Assembly (NCBI RefSeq): GCF_030227115.1
Contig: NZ_JASSUA010000002.1
Location: forward strand, 573,655-637,654
From: Marinobacter sp. SS13-12
GTDB lineage: Bacteria > Pseudomonadota > Gammaproteobacteria > Pseudomonadales > Oleiphilaceae
Length of the DNA: 64,000 nucleotides
Direction of reading: 5' to 3'
Position 1 is the first letter of the stretch. Each line of letters begins with the position of its first letter. Below are positions 16,104 through 25,509 of the stretch, one piece after another. Below the pieces are notes generated by a model. It did no database searches. It was not told the origin of the DNA and worked only from the letters and a program-made list of their open reading frames with translations. Both the position numbers and the translations under genes were made by a program.

Positions 16104-16264
16104 TGACGGTTTCCGGCTTGCCGGGGCGTTTGGTATGGGGCCCCTGAAAAATTCTGGCGGAATTATATCAGAAGCCGTCATCGATTGTTTCAGGCCAGAA
16201 CCCTAAAGAATGCTTTGTGGCGGCCGTTAAGTAACCAGTGAACTTTCTTTGACGGACTGATGGT

Positions 16265-17185
16265 ATGGCACGAATTCCAGCCTTCCTGCGTAGTGCAGTG
16301 ATCTCCAGTGCATGCTGCTTACTGGCTGCCGCCAATGCGGCCCAGGCCGCCACCTATGGTGCCGGTATCGAGAACAGCCAGTGGTACCTGTCGGAGTCTG
16401 TCTTCGAATGCACCCTGGTGCATCAGGTGCCGGGTTACGGCCGTGCCATATTCCGTCATCGGGCCGGCGAATCCCTGTCCTTTTTCCTGGAGTCGGAAAC
16501 TCCGGTGATGCGCCCTGGCCGGGGCCTGCTGGTTGTAGAGGCTCCATCCTGGCGTCCGGGAATAGCACCCCGCTCCCTGGGACGGGTAAACATAGACGAC
16601 GGTCGTCGCCCTGTGTCACTGGATTCACGCCAGGCCATGAACATGGTTCAGGGCCTGCTGGAAGGGATGGACCCAACGGTGACCCGGGAGTCCTGGTATG
16701 ACGGCAGCCCGGTTCGTGTGAAGGTCTCAAACATCAACTTTGCTGGCCAGTTTTCCGGCTACCGTTCCTGTACGTCCGGTTTGCTGCCGGTGAACTATGA
16801 CCAGATCAAGCGTTCCCGTATTCCGTTTTCAGCCGGCAGCACCAGTCTTTCCGGGGCCGACAGGCAGCTGCTGGATAACATAGTGGCTTACGTTCAGGCA
16901 GATTCCACGGTGGAACGGATTTTCGTGGACGGGCACACGGACAGCAGCGGCAGCCGTATCAATAACCGGGCACTGTCCGAAGAACGGGCCAATGTGGTGG
17001 CGGATTACCTGATCGGGGAGGGTGTTGATACCAATATGGTGACGGTCAGGGCCCATGCGGACCAGTACCAGGTGTCAGGCCGCCCGGCGGATAACCGACG
17101 CACCACCATCCGCCTGCAGCGGGAAGGCGAACGGCCGGATCTGCAGCAGGCCAATGGCTATGATGCCGCAACACCCAATACCTGA
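16265..17185 (+). CDS. motY: Flagellar stator-associated OmpA-like protein MotY
   Basis: This 306-residue protein has a signal peptide (residues 1 to about 28, ending AAQA), a MotY-type N-terminal domain (YGAGIENSQWYLSES...ECTLVHQVPGYG) and a C-terminal OmpA peptidoglycan-binding domain (about 185-290: FVDGHTDSSGSRINNRALSEERANVV). MotY forms the T-ring around the flagellar basal body and anchors stators. The rnt-pyrC-motY neighbourhood supports the call over a generic OmpA protein. It is divergent from pyrC. Confidence 0.88.
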   Translation: MARIPAFLRSAVISSACCLLAAANAAQAATYGAGIENSQWYLSESVFECTLVHQVPGYGRAIFRHRAGESLSFFLESETPVMRPGRGLLVVEAPSWRPGIAPRSLGRVNIDDGRRPVSLDSRQAMNMVQGLLEGMDPTVTRESWYDGSPVRVKVSNINFAGQFSGYRSCTSGLLPVNYDQIKRSRIPFSAGSTSLSGADRQLLDNIVAYVQADSTVERIFVDGHTDSSGSRINNRALSEERANVVADYLIGEGVDTNMVTVRAHADQYQVSGRPADNRRTTIRLQREGERPDLQQANGYDAATPNT

Positions 17186-17222
17186 CCTCTGGCACCTGAG
17201 GCGCCGGCCTTGAATCCAGCAA

Positions 17223-18149
17223 TCAGCGAATGGAATTGAGCACTTCAAGGTGCACATTCACGCTTTCTGCCAGCGCCTTCAGATGATACCCCCCTTCAAG
17301 CGTGGAGATGATCCGGTCATTGGCGGAGTCAGCGGCTATGCTGGTGATCATCTCCGTCAGCCAGCGATAATCATCCACTTCCAGATTCAGTTCCGCCATG
17401 GGATCGAGCCGGTGGCCGTCGAAACCGGCGGAAATCAGCACCAGCTGTGGGCGGAAATCCTGTAGCCGTTTCACCCAGGCAGCTTCCACCGTTTTACGAT
17501 ATTCGTCAGCAGAGGTCCCGGCCTGGATGGGGGTGTTGATAATGTTCTCAGCCTGCCGGTGCACGTGGGAGTGGGGATAGAACGGGTGCTGAAAACTGGA
17601 GCACATCAGAATGCGCTCATCACCGCCCACGATATCGACGGTGCCGTTGCCCTGGTGGACATCAAAATCAATGATGGCCACCCGTTCCAGGTGGTGGAAA
17701 TTCAGGGCGCGCATCGCAGCCAGGGCAATGTTGTTGTAGAAGCAGAAACCCATGGATTTACTGCGCTCGGCATGGTGCCCCGGTGGCCGGGCACACACGA
17801 ATGCATTGGTGAGCTGACTGCTGAGTACCATGTCGACCGCTTCAATACTGGCGCCGGCGGCCAGGCGGGCGGCCCGCAGGGTATCCGGCATCATCGCGGT
17901 GTCGGGGTCGGTATAGACCCGCCCCCTGGTGGGCTGCATCAGCTCCAGTTGATGCAGGTAGCGCTCGGGATGAACGGTCAGCAACTGGTCCCGCGTGGCT
18001 TCATCCGGCCTTACCCAGTCCAGTTCCTGCTCCATGCCGGTATCTGCCAGGTAACTGATAATGGCCGCAAGCCGTTCCGGGGACTCCGGATGCTCTGCCC
18101 CCATGGTGTGTTTCATGCAGTCGTCGTGAGAGAAAAATCCCGTAGTCAT
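17223..18149 (-). CDS. Histone deacetylase-family amidohydrolase
   Basis: This is a 308-residue zinc amidohydrolase of the HDAC/acetoin utilisation (AcuC-like) superfamily. Motifs are HPESPERLAAI near the N-terminus, RPPGHHAERSKSMGFCFYNN with the catalytic His pair, DFDVHQGNGTVDI with zinc ligands, and SAGFDGHRLDP with the third ligand. Such enzymes remove acyl groups from lysines or polyamines; the substrate cannot be told from sequence. It faces the PatZ-type acetyltransferase gene across a divergent promoter region, a suggestive pairing of a deacylase with an acyltransferase. Confidence 0.88.
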   Translation of the reverse strand: MTTGFFSHDDCMKHTMGAEHPESPERLAAIISYLADTGMEQELDWVRPDEATRDQLLTVHPERYLHQLELMQPTRGRVYTDPDTAMMPDTLRAARLAAGASIEAVDMVLSSQLTNAFVCARPPGHHAERSKSMGFCFYNNIALAAMRALNFHHLERVAIIDFDVHQGNGTVDIVGGDERILMCSSFQHPFYPHSHVHRQAENIINTPIQAGTSADEYRKTVEAAWVKRLQDFRPQLVLISAGFDGHRLDPMAELNLEVDDYRWLTEMITSIAADSANDRIISTLEGGYHLKALAESVNVHLEVLNSIR

Positions 18150-18321
18150 GCTGATCCCGAACGCTCTGGTTATGCTTGTATTTTGTTCAATATTATCAGG
18201 GATACGGTAGCCCTGCCGTGTTTCTTTGGTCTTATGGTGGCGATAGACATTTTACATCACCAGACAAGCGCCTAAGATAGGGTGTACATCCGCCCGGTCG
18301 ATCCGCAGCAAGGAGCAACGC

Positions 18322-21066
18322 TTGAGCACCCGATACCTGGAAAGCCTTTTCAATCCCTCTTCCATAGCGGTTATCGGGGCCTCGGAGCGGGCAGATAACC
18401 TGGGCGGTATGGTGCTGCGTAACCTGCTTGGCGGTGGTTATCCCGGCCAGCTGCTGGTGGTCAACCAGAATGATTATGACAACGTACACGGCGTGCCCTG
18501 CGTCCGGAAAGTGTCCCATATGGACTTTAGCCCTGACCTGGCGATTATCTGTACACCCCCGGACACCGTGCCAAAGGTGATCAAACGGCTGGGGGAGGCC
18601 GGTGTCCGTACCGCGATTGTGATGACCGGTGGCATGTCCCGTAGCCACAGCAAGACCGGCCAGCCGTTGATGTATTCGGTCCGCGATGCGGCCCGGGAAA
18701 CCGGCATCCGGGTGCTTGGACCGAACACCATCGGCCTGATGGTGCCTGCTCGCAGCCTGAACGCAACCTATGCCCACATGGGCGCGATACCCGGCAAGGT
18801 GGCGTTCGTGGGCCAGTCGGGCACCATCGCCAGTTCGGTGATTGACTGGGCTTTTGCCCGGGGAGTGGGCTTCTCCTACTTCCTGACCCTGGGCGATGGC
18901 ATGGATATCGACCACGATGACCTGATCGACTACCTGGCCCAGGACAGCCAGACCCGCGCCATACTGCTGCACATCGAGAACATTCCCAATCCGCGCCGTT
19001 TTATGTCCGCCGTCCGTGTGGCTTCGCGCACCAAGCCGGTGATTGCGGTGAAAAGCGGCCGGGTGCCGGAATCGGAGTGGTTCCACCACGAATTACCCGC
19101 CGGGATCACCCGCAGTGATCCCATCTATGATGCCATGTTACAGCGTGCCGGTGTGTTGCGGGTGGACGGCCTGGGGCAGATGTTCGATGCCCTGGAAACC
19201 CTCACCCGAATGCGTCCGTTGCGGCGTGAAACCCTGGCGATCATGGCTAACGGTGTCGGCCCCGGGGTTCTGGCGGTGGACCGGCTGGCCTATCTGGGTG
19301 GCGAGCTGGCGGAATTGTCCGGAAAGTCCATTGACTCACTGGCGGAATTGCTGCCCCCTTACTGGACCCGCAAAAACCCGATCGATCTTGGTTATAACGC
19401 CTCGCCGGAACTGTATGCCCAGGCGGTCAAGGTCCTGGCCAAAGACCCGGAAGTGGCCAACGTTCTGATTATGTACGCGCCAAGCCTGACCCAGGATAGC
19501 CTGCAGATTGCGGATGCGGTGGTGCAGGCGACCAAGGGCACACGGTTGAATGTGTTTACCTGCTGGCTGGGGCAGAGCACGGTGCTGGACGCCCGTGACG
19601 AATTCTACCGGGCCGGACTGCCGTCGTTCTTCAACCCGGAGAAGGCGGTGGTGGCATTCATGCAGCATGTGCGTCACCAGCGTGTGCAGCGGCTGCTGAC
19701 GGAAACGCCGGAGTCCTTTACCGACCACCTTGCTGACCACACGCAGACCCGTCGGGTCGTGGTCAACGCTATACGCGCGGGGCGCAGCCACCTTTCCAAC
19801 CGGGAAGCCCGGGATGTGATTGGTGACTATGGCATCAACGCGGTGGACACCATCTACTGCGACGATATGGAAGAGGTGCTGGAAGCCTTTGCCGTGGAGC
19901 GTCGGCCGGTGGATATCACTCTGATTCATGAACAGTCCTGTCACCCTTTGATCGCGCTCAGCCCCGGCCAGCGCCGTTACAAGGGTACCGTCCAGAAGCT
20001 CAACAGCGAGGGTGCCATCATGGACTCCTGTCGCTTCCTGATGGAGGAGTACCAGAAGCATTACCCCGACAGTGGTTTCCTCGGGTTTGCGGTTCAGCGC
20101 TCCTACCAGCATGTTGGCGGTATCGAGTTCAGCGTTGGCATCACCCGGGACAAACTGTTCGGCCCGCTGGTGGTGTGCGGTGCTGCCGGTGCCCAGATCA
20201 ATGTGATGACGGACCGCCAGATCGCCCTGCCGCCACTGAATATGGTGCTGGCGCGGGAACTGTTGCGGCGAACCTACATGTACAAGCTGCTGAAAGAGCA
20301 CAGCCTGAAACCGGAAGAGGATATTCGCGCGGTATCGGAAACCCTGGTGACCCTGTCCCAGATTGTCATTGATAATCCGGAGATCCGTGGGCTGGAAATT
20401 TCCCCCTTGCTGTTCAATGAGCAGGGTGCTGTTGCTGTCAACGTCGCCATTGATCTGGCGGACAAGCCGGGGCGCCCGATTATTCAGCCGTATCCCAGGG
20501 AACTGGAAGAATGGATACTGCTGCCGAAGTCTGGTCGCCGTGTGATTATCCGTCCGGTACTGGCGGAAGACGAGCCCGCCCACCGGGCCTTCCATGAGCT
20601 GCAGTCTCCTGAATCCATCCGTTATCGCTTCTTCCAGTACCGTAAGCATTTCTCACGGGAAGACGTGGCCCAGATGGTCCAGATCGACTATGACCGGGAA
20701 ATGGTGTTCATTGCCAATGCGCCAAAGGAAGACGGGGAAGGCGAAGAAACCCTGGGCACCGTGCGTACCTGGACAGACGCCGACAACCTGCGGGCCGAGT
20801 TTGCGGTGATGGTGCACGACAAGATGAAGGGCGAAGGCCTGGGCGTGGCCCTGATGCAGAAAATGATCGATTACTGCCGCGCCAAGGGCACGATGGAAAT
20901 GGTCGGTAATGTGCTGGCGGATAATCGCCCGATGTTGCGGCTGGCAGAGCACCTGGGCTTTGAGATCCGTTACAACCCGGAAGAGGAAGTCATGGACCTG
21001 ACCCTGGTGCTCAACGAGCCGGAGAAAGACTGGCAGCGGGAGCGTCTGGAGCAGACCTCCCACTGA
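18322..21066 (+). CDS. ADP-forming acyl-CoA synthetase fused to GNAT acetyltransferase (PatZ/Pka-like)
   Basis: This 914-residue protein has a CoA-binding Rossmann N-terminus (SIAVIGASERADNLGG), succinyl-CoA ligase-like domains (FVGQSGTIASSVIDWA; NGVGPGVLAVDRLA), an ATP-grasp region (about 490-700), and a C-terminal GNAT domain (about 735-890: VIIRPVLAEDEPAHRAFHEL, VHDKMKGEGLGVALMQKMIDY with the acetyl-CoA loop). This is the architecture of the lysine acetyltransferase PatZ, which regulates acetyl-CoA synthetase and other enzymes. The start is a TTG with AAGGAG upstream. It sits opposite a deacetylase-family gene. Confidence 0.9.
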   Translation: MSTRYLESLFNPSSIAVIGASERADNLGGMVLRNLLGGGYPGQLLVVNQNDYDNVHGVPCVRKVSHMDFSPDLAIICTPPDTVPKVIKRLGEAGVRTAIVMTGGMSRSHSKTGQPLMYSVRDAARETGIRVLGPNTIGLMVPARSLNATYAHMGAIPGKVAFVGQSGTIASSVIDWAFARGVGFSYFLTLGDGMDIDHDDLIDYLAQDSQTRAILLHIENIPNPRRFMSAVRVASRTKPVIAVKSGRVPESEWFHHELPAGITRSDPIYDAMLQRAGVLRVDGLGQMFDALETLTRMRPLRRETLAIMANGVGPGVLAVDRLAYLGGELAELSGKSIDSLAELLPPYWTRKNPIDLGYNASPELYAQAVKVLAKDPEVANVLIMYAPSLTQDSLQIADAVVQATKGTRLNVFTCWLGQSTVLDARDEFYRAGLPSFFNPEKAVVAFMQHVRHQRVQRLLTETPESFTDHLADHTQTRRVVVNAIRAGRSHLSNREARDVIGDYGINAVDTIYCDDMEEVLEAFAVERRPVDITLIHEQSCHPLIALSPGQRRYKGTVQKLNSEGAIMDSCRFLMEEYQKHYPDSGFLGFAVQRSYQHVGGIEFSVGITRDKLFGPLVVCGAAGAQINVMTDRQIALPPLNMVLARELLRRTYMYKLLKEHSLKPEEDIRAVSETLVTLSQIVIDNPEIRGLEISPLLFNEQGAVAVNVAIDLADKPGRPIIQPYPRELEEWILLPKSGRRVIIRPVLAEDEPAHRAFHELQSPESIRYRFFQYRKHFSREDVAQMVQIDYDREMVFIANAPKEDGEGEETLGTVRTWTDADNLRAEFAVMVHDKMKGEGLGVALMQKMIDYCRAKGTMEMVGNVLADNRPMLRLAEHLGFEIRYNPEEEVMDLTLVLNEPEKDWQRERLEQTSH

Positions 21067-21076
21067 CGACCGGTTA

Positions 21077-22006
21077 TCAGCCTTCTTCAACAATGGCGGA
21101 ACGGTCTTCCCCGCCCAGTGCTTCCAGCAGGCCGGGGATCAGCCTGGCCAGCTCCAGTGTCATCAGGGAAAATGCCGCATCAAAGCGGGCGGCGGCATCG
21201 TCTGCGTCCACGTCGTCCAGCTTTTCCTGCAGGGTGTCGCCGAATTTCAGGCGACGGATTCCCAGCTCCTCATCCAGCACGAAGGAAAGGTTGTCATCCC
21301 AGGTCACGGACAGCTTGGTGACCTGCATACCGGCGTCCAGGTGGCTGCGGATTTCATCGCCCTGAAGGTCCAGGCCCTTGCAGCGCACCACACCACCGTC
21401 CTCCGAAGTATCTTTCAGCTCACATTCAGTGCCCAGCTCGATACTGGCAGGCAGGTCGATGGACTCGTTCAGCCAGCCGGTGAAGGTGAACGCCGGCGCC
21501 TGTTCCACCGCAGGTGGACGAACCGGCAGTGAGCCCACGCTCTTGCGCAGGGTAGAGGCCAGGTCTTCCGCCTGCTTGGCGGAGCCGGCATCCACTACCA
21601 GCACGCCATCAGCGGGGGCCAGGTAGGCGTAGCAGCGGCGGTTCTTGGAAAAGGCCCGGGGCAGCATTTCCAGCATCACCCCTTCTTTGAGCTCGTCCTT
21701 TTCCTTGCGTCGTACCTTGCGATGCTGCTCAGCCTCGATCATTTCAGCCTTCTCGTCCACCAGCTCCTTGATAACGGAGGCGGGCAATAGCTTTTCTTCT
21801 TTTCGCAGGGCGATCAGGTGGTAACCACCGGCACTGTGAACCAGCAGGTCGCTGTGCTTGCCCATGGGCGGTACCCAGCCCTGGCGTGACGTTTCCTGTG
21901 GACCACAGGGCTTGAAGGCGTCGGCCTGAAGCTTCGCTTCCAGGGCTTCGGCCGTTATTTCAAATGGCTTGGTAAAACGGAAAACGCGGGCATTACGAAA
22001 CCACAT
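21077..22006 (-). CDS. rdgC: Recombination-associated protein RdgC
   Basis: This 309-residue protein matches the RdgC family throughout: MWFRNARVFRFTKPFE at the start, LLPASVIKELVDEKAEMIEAEQ in the middle and a C-terminal acidic region. RdgC forms a ring dimer that binds DNA without sequence preference and limits RecA/RecFOR action at replication forks. The gene ends 10 bases from the patZ-like gene, tail to tail. There are no unusual features. Confidence 0.95.
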   Translation of the reverse strand: MWFRNARVFRFTKPFEITAEALEAKLQADAFKPCGPQETSRQGWVPPMGKHSDLLVHSAGGYHLIALRKEEKLLPASVIKELVDEKAEMIEAEQHRKVRRKEKDELKEGVMLEMLPRAFSKNRRCYAYLAPADGVLVVDAGSAKQAEDLASTLRKSVGSLPVRPPAVEQAPAFTFTGWLNESIDLPASIELGTECELKDTSEDGGVVRCKGLDLQGDEIRSHLDAGMQVTKLSVTWDDNLSFVLDEELGIRRLKFGDTLQEKLDDVDADDAAARFDAAFSLMTLELARLIPGLLEALGGEDRSAIVEEG

Positions 22007-22067
22007 GGTCCGGGTCCTTGTTGGTTATGGGGTGATGTTGAAAGTCAGGAAGGGGAGGGATGATACC

Positions 22068-22268
22068 TCAAATCTGCATGATTTCGACCATTACGGTTTT
22101 AACGATAAAACCCACCACTCCGGCGCCCAGAATGGTGAACAGGGCAACGGTGCCGAACCGGCCCGCCTGGGACTTCCTGGCGAGGTCCCAGACAATAAAA
22201 CCCATCCAGACAATCAGGCCGGTCAGCAAGACCAGCATGGAAATCTCTGCGAATACTGCTTCGTTCAT
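22068..22268 (-). CDS. DUF2788-type two-helix membrane protein
   Basis: This 66-residue protein has two predicted transmembrane helices (about 10-28 and 40-60) separated by a charged loop WDLARKSQAGRFG. It is recognised as a member of the DUF2788 family of small gammaproteobacterial inner-membrane proteins with no assigned role. It lies between yaaA and rdgC on the same strand and may be co-transcribed with them. Confidence 0.75.
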   Translation of the reverse strand: MNEAVFAEISMLVLLTGLIVWMGFIVWDLARKSQAGRFGTVALFTILGAGVVGFIVKTVMVEIMQI

Positions 22269-22293
22269 TAATGACTCCGGGTTTGTGAAACGT

Positions 22294-23064
22294 TTACTGC
22301 TCGTCCCTCAGGAACACCCAGTTGTCTGCACTGGACTGCTCCTCGCTATAACGATAGCCCTCAAGATCAAAGCCCTTGAGATCGTCTGCCTGGGTAATGT
22401 TGTTCTGGATGGCGTAGCGGCACATCAGTCCCCGGGCCTTCTTGGCGTAGAAGCTGATCATCTTGTACTGGCCGTTTTTCCAGTCCTTGAACTGGGGGGT
22501 GATCAGGCGGGCATCCAGCTCTTTCTTGCGCACGCTCTTGAAGTATTCATTGGAGGCCAGGTTCACCAGCACGCCGTCATCCGCCTTCAGCAGCCGGTTG
22601 AGTTCGTCGGTAATCTTGCTGCCCCAGAAGGCATACAGGTCTTTACCGCGATGATTCTCGAATTTTGTACCCATTTCCAGGCGGTAGGGCTGCATCAGGT
22701 CCAGGGGTTTGAGCACCCCGTAGAGGCCGGAGAGTATCCGCAGGCGCTTCTGGGCAATCTCGAATTCCTTGTCGCTGAAGCTTTCCGCATCCAGCCCGGT
22801 ATAGACGTCGCCTTTGAACGCCAGCACCGCCTGGCGTGCATTCTCCAGTGTGAAGGGGGTGTGCCACGAGCGAAAACGCTCGGCATTGAGCTGGCCGAGC
22901 TTGTCGCTGACCCCCATCAGGTTGCTGATGTCGTGGGGTTCCAACTCCTTGAGCTGGTCAACCAGCTCGCAGGCGTCGTCCAGGAAAGCCGGCTGAGTGG
23001 CCTTGGTGGTGGCCAGCGGGCTTTCGTAGTCCAGCGTTTTTGCAGGGGAAATAACCATCAACAT
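22294..23064 (-). CDS. yaaA: Peroxide stress protein YaaA (DUF328/UPF0246)
   Basis: This 256-residue protein begins [16 protein letters not shown], the family signature. YaaA lowers intracellular iron-mediated oxidative damage after hydrogen peroxide exposure and binds DNA in E. coli. ATG 23064 is used because family members start at this MLMVISPAK; a TTG three codons upstream is possible. It is immediately downstream of the glutaredoxin-like gene. Confidence 0.92.
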   Translation of the reverse strand: MLMVISPAKTLDYESPLATTKATQPAFLDDACELVDQLKELEPHDISNLMGVSDKLGQLNAERFRSWHTPFTLENARQAVLAFKGDVYTGLDAESFSDKEFEIAQKRLRILSGLYGVLKPLDLMQPYRLEMGTKFENHRGKDLYAFWGSKITDELNRLLKADDGVLVNLASNEYFKSVRKKELDARLITPQFKDWKNGQYKMISFYAKKARGLMCRYAIQNNITQADDLKGFDLEGYRYSEEQSSADNWVFLRDEQ

Positions 23065-23076
23065 GTCGGGCAATCC

Positions 23077-23310
23077 TCATCGGAGAAAGTTCAGTAACTG
23101 GTCACTGGTGAAAGGCCAGTCCAGCTCCTCGCCGGTGTCGTTACGGCGCAGTACCGGAATGCGCGTGCCGTAGCGTTCCACCAGTTGCCTGGACTGGGCA
23201 ATGTCCACCGCGTCGACGGGAATGGGCGCAGGCATGGGCGTATTCACCAGCAGCGCTTCCGCCAGTTCGCACAGGTGGCACTGGGACGTGGTGTAAAAAG
23301 TCAGTTCCAT
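23077..23310 (-). CDS. Glutaredoxin-family thiol protein
   Basis: This is a 77-residue thioredoxin-fold protein with an N-terminal CHLC motif (residues 12-15, TSQCHLCELAEALL) and a cis-Pro motif (TRIPVL). It belongs to the short glutaredoxin-like DUF836 group. It abuts yciK (stop and start adjacent) and precedes yaaA, a cluster consistent with redox or stress housekeeping. Confidence 0.85.
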   Translation of the reverse strand: MELTFYTTSQCHLCELAEALLVNTPMPAPIPVDAVDIAQSRQLVERYGTRIPVLRRNDTGEELDWPFTSDQLLNFLR

Positions 23311-24060
23311 TTACTTGGGCTGTGCGTCTATCTGCTGGCCATTGATGCCTGCGCTGTCCCGCCCCATCAGGTACAGGTAAACCGGCATCAGGTCTTCCGG
23401 TGCGGGATTCTGCTGCGGGTTCTCGGCGGGATACGCCGTGGCTCTCATATTGGTGCGGGTTGCGCCCGGATTGAGGCTGTTCACCCGCACATTATGGCGA
23501 TCATCATCCAGTTCTTCTGCCAGCATCTGGCTCAACCCTTCGATGGCGAACTTGGAAACCGCATAGGCGCCCCAGTACGGCTTGGCTCTGCGGCCGACTC
23601 CGGAAGAGGTGAAAATCACCGAGGCATCATCGGACTTGCGCAGCAGCGGGATCATGGCGCGGCTCAGCAGGAACGGAGCGGTGGAGTTCACGTGCATCAC
23701 CTTGTTCCAGATTTCCGGGTCATAAAGCTCGATGGGGCTGCGCGTGCCCAGGATGGCAGCGTTGTGAAGCAGGCCGTCGAGATGATCGAAATTGTCTTCG
23801 ATCGTCATCGCCAGCTCTTCGTACTCCTTGACTGCAGCCCCCTCGAAGTTAAGCGGTACGATGGCCGGTTTCGGGTGGCCGGCAGCCTCGATTTCGTCAT
23901 ACACGGATTCCAGCTTGGAAACGGTGCGGCCTACAAGGATCACAGTGGCACCATGGGCCGCGTAGGCTTTTGCAGCCGCCCGTCCGATGCCGCTACCGGC
24001 ACCGGTTACCATAATGATGCGATCTTTCAGCAAGTCTGCCGGTGCTTTATAGTCCTGCAT
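23311..24060 (-). CDS. yciK: YciK-type short-chain dehydrogenase
   Basis: This 249-residue classical SDR has MVTGAGSGIGRAAAKAYA for NAD(P) binding, the NAAI(LG) motif (LHNAAILGTRSP), catalytic Ser in FTSSGVGRR and YxxxK as YAVSKFA. MQDYKAPADLLKDRIIMVTGAG resembles YciK. The substrate is unknown. In pseudomonads the orthologue follows mupP and ubiG, as here, so the leftward run ubiG-mupP-yciK is probably one operon. Confidence 0.9.
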   Translation of the reverse strand: MQDYKAPADLLKDRIIMVTGAGSGIGRAAAKAYAAHGATVILVGRTVSKLESVYDEIEAAGHPKPAIVPLNFEGAAVKEYEELAMTIEDNFDHLDGLLHNAAILGTRSPIELYDPEIWNKVMHVNSTAPFLLSRAMIPLLRKSDDASVIFTSSGVGRRAKPYWGAYAVSKFAIEGLSQMLAEELDDDRHNVRVNSLNPGATRTNMRATAYPAENPQQNPAPEDLMPVYLYLMGRDSAGINGQQIDAQPK

Positions 24061-24081
24061 TCTGTGTCTCCGTTTGGAACT

Positions 24082-24750
24082 CTATTGTAACAGTTTTGCC
24101 AGGTCGCTGACGGTGTCAGCCACGATGTCAGCTTGCCACAGGTCAACCGCCTCTGGCTGTTCGATATAACCGTAACGTACCGCGATGGTTTTCATGCCCG
24201 CGTTGCGTCCGGCCTCGATGTCCCGTTCATGGTCACCCACGTACACGCCGGTGGCGGGGTCGGCGCCCACCTCGCGGCAGGCCAGAAACAGCGCCTCCGG
24301 GTGCGGTTTCCGGTTAGTGACATGGTCGGGGCAGATCAGGGTAGAGCAGCGCTCCGCCAGGCCCAGGGCCTCTATCAATGGCGCCGCAAATCGAACCGGT
24401 TTGTTGGTGACGATGCCCCAGGGAATATTCCGGGCTTCCAGGTCCTTCAGGATAGCGTCCACGCCTTCGAACAGGGTGGTTTCCACAGCCACGCCGGCTT
24501 CATACAGGTCGAGAAACGCCGTGTGTTTCTCCAGGTAGTCCGGATGATCCGGCTCAAGGCCAAAGCCCACGAGGATCATCGCCCTGGCGCCGTTGGAAAC
24601 CGAACGGCGGATGTGGGGCGCCGGCAGTGCCTGCAGCCCGTGGGCCCGGCGCAGTTCATTCAGGCAACGGATAAAATCCGGTGCGGTATCAATCAGTGTG
24701 CCGTCCAGGTCGAACAGGACGGTTGAGGGCGCGGAGGGCGATGATGTCAC
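24082..24750 (-). CDS. mupP: MupP-type MurNAc-6-phosphate phosphatase (HAD family)
   Basis: This 222-residue HAD phosphatase has nucleophile motif [12 protein letters not shown] (first Asp), VTNKP (motif II), and [17 protein letters not shown] (motif IV). The sequence alone would read as phosphoglycolate phosphatase (Gph). The position between ubiG and yciK is that of MupP in Pseudomonas, where it dephosphorylates N-acetylmuramate 6-phosphate in cell-wall recycling, so MupP is the preferred call. The GTG at 24750 overlaps the ubiG stop (GTGA); longer frames run into ubiG. Confidence 0.8.
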   Translation of the reverse strand: MTSSPSAPSTVLFDLDGTLIDTAPDFIRCLNELRRAHGLQALPAPHIRRSVSNGARAMILVGFGLEPDHPDYLEKHTAFLDLYEAGVAVETTLFEGVDAILKDLEARNIPWGIVTNKPVRFAAPLIEALGLAERCSTLICPDHVTNRKPHPEALFLACREVGADPATGVYVGDHERDIEAGRNAGMKTIAVRYGYIEQPEAVDLWQADIVADTVSDLAKLLQ

Positions 24751-25475
24751 GACGGATCCGTTTCCTCGCGTGTATCCATGGCATGCATCATATAGTTGAC
24801 GTCCACATCCCGCCCCAGGCGATACACTTTGGTGATCGGGTTGTAGGTCATGCCCGTCAGTTCGCAGATGTTCAGCCCGGCGTGGCGCAGATGATCCGAC
24901 ATTTCCGAGGGGCGGATGAACTTGCGCCATTCGTGCGTGCCCTTCGGCAGCAGCCTGAGCACATACTCAGCGCCCACAATCGCGAACAGGAACGACTTGG
25001 GGTTACGGTTGATGGTGGACACGAACAGATGTCCGCCGGGCTTCAGCAGGGCAGCGCAGGCCTTGATGACGGAAGCCGGGTCCGGCACATGCTCCAGCAT
25101 TTCCAGGCAGGTGACCACATCGTACCGGCCGGTGTGTTCCGGGTCGATTGCCAGCTCTTCAACAGTGATCTGGCGATAGTCCACCTTGATGCCGCTTTCC
25201 ATGCCATGGAGCCTGGCCACTGCCAGCGGTGCTTCGCCCATGTCTATGCCCGTCACGTGCGCGCCCCGCTGTGCCATGCCCTCGGACAACAGGCCGCCGC
25301 CGCAGCCGACATCCAGGGCCCGCTTTCCCGCCAGGGGCACGCGCTCGTCAATGTAGTTGAGGCGCAGGGGGTTGATGTCGTGCAGAGGGCGGAACTCGCT
25401 GGTGGGGTCCCACCAGCGGCTGGCCAGTGCCTCGAATTTGGCGATTTCGTTGTGGTCTACGTTCTGAGTGCTCAT
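24747..25475 (-). CDS. ubiG: Ubiquinone biosynthesis O-methyltransferase
   Basis: This 242-residue class I SAM methyltransferase acts in both O-methylation steps of ubiquinone synthesis. It contains [29 protein letters not shown] (family N-terminus), [12 protein letters not shown] for SAM binding (about residues 52-63), and [10 protein letters not shown] (post I). It overlaps mupP by four bases, indicating translational coupling. Confidence 0.95.
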   Translation of the reverse strand: MSTQNVDHNEIAKFEALASRWWDPTSEFRPLHDINPLRLNYIDERVPLAGKRALDVGCGGGLLSEGMAQRGAHVTGIDMGEAPLAVARLHGMESGIKVDYRQITVEELAIDPEHTGRYDVVTCLEMLEHVPDPASVIKACAALLKPGGHLFVSTINRNPKSFLFAIVGAEYVLRLLPKGTHEWRKFIRPSEMSDHLRHAGLNICELTGMTYNPITKVYRLGRDVDVNYMMHAMDTREETDPS

Positions 25476-25509
25476 AGTTGGTTCTGCCTGATAACGAATA
25501 TGTCGGGCG

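Noticed and set aside
19336..20649. Leftward 437-codon open frame
   Set aside because: Antisense to the PatZ-like gene; composition is typical of a GC-rich shadow frame.
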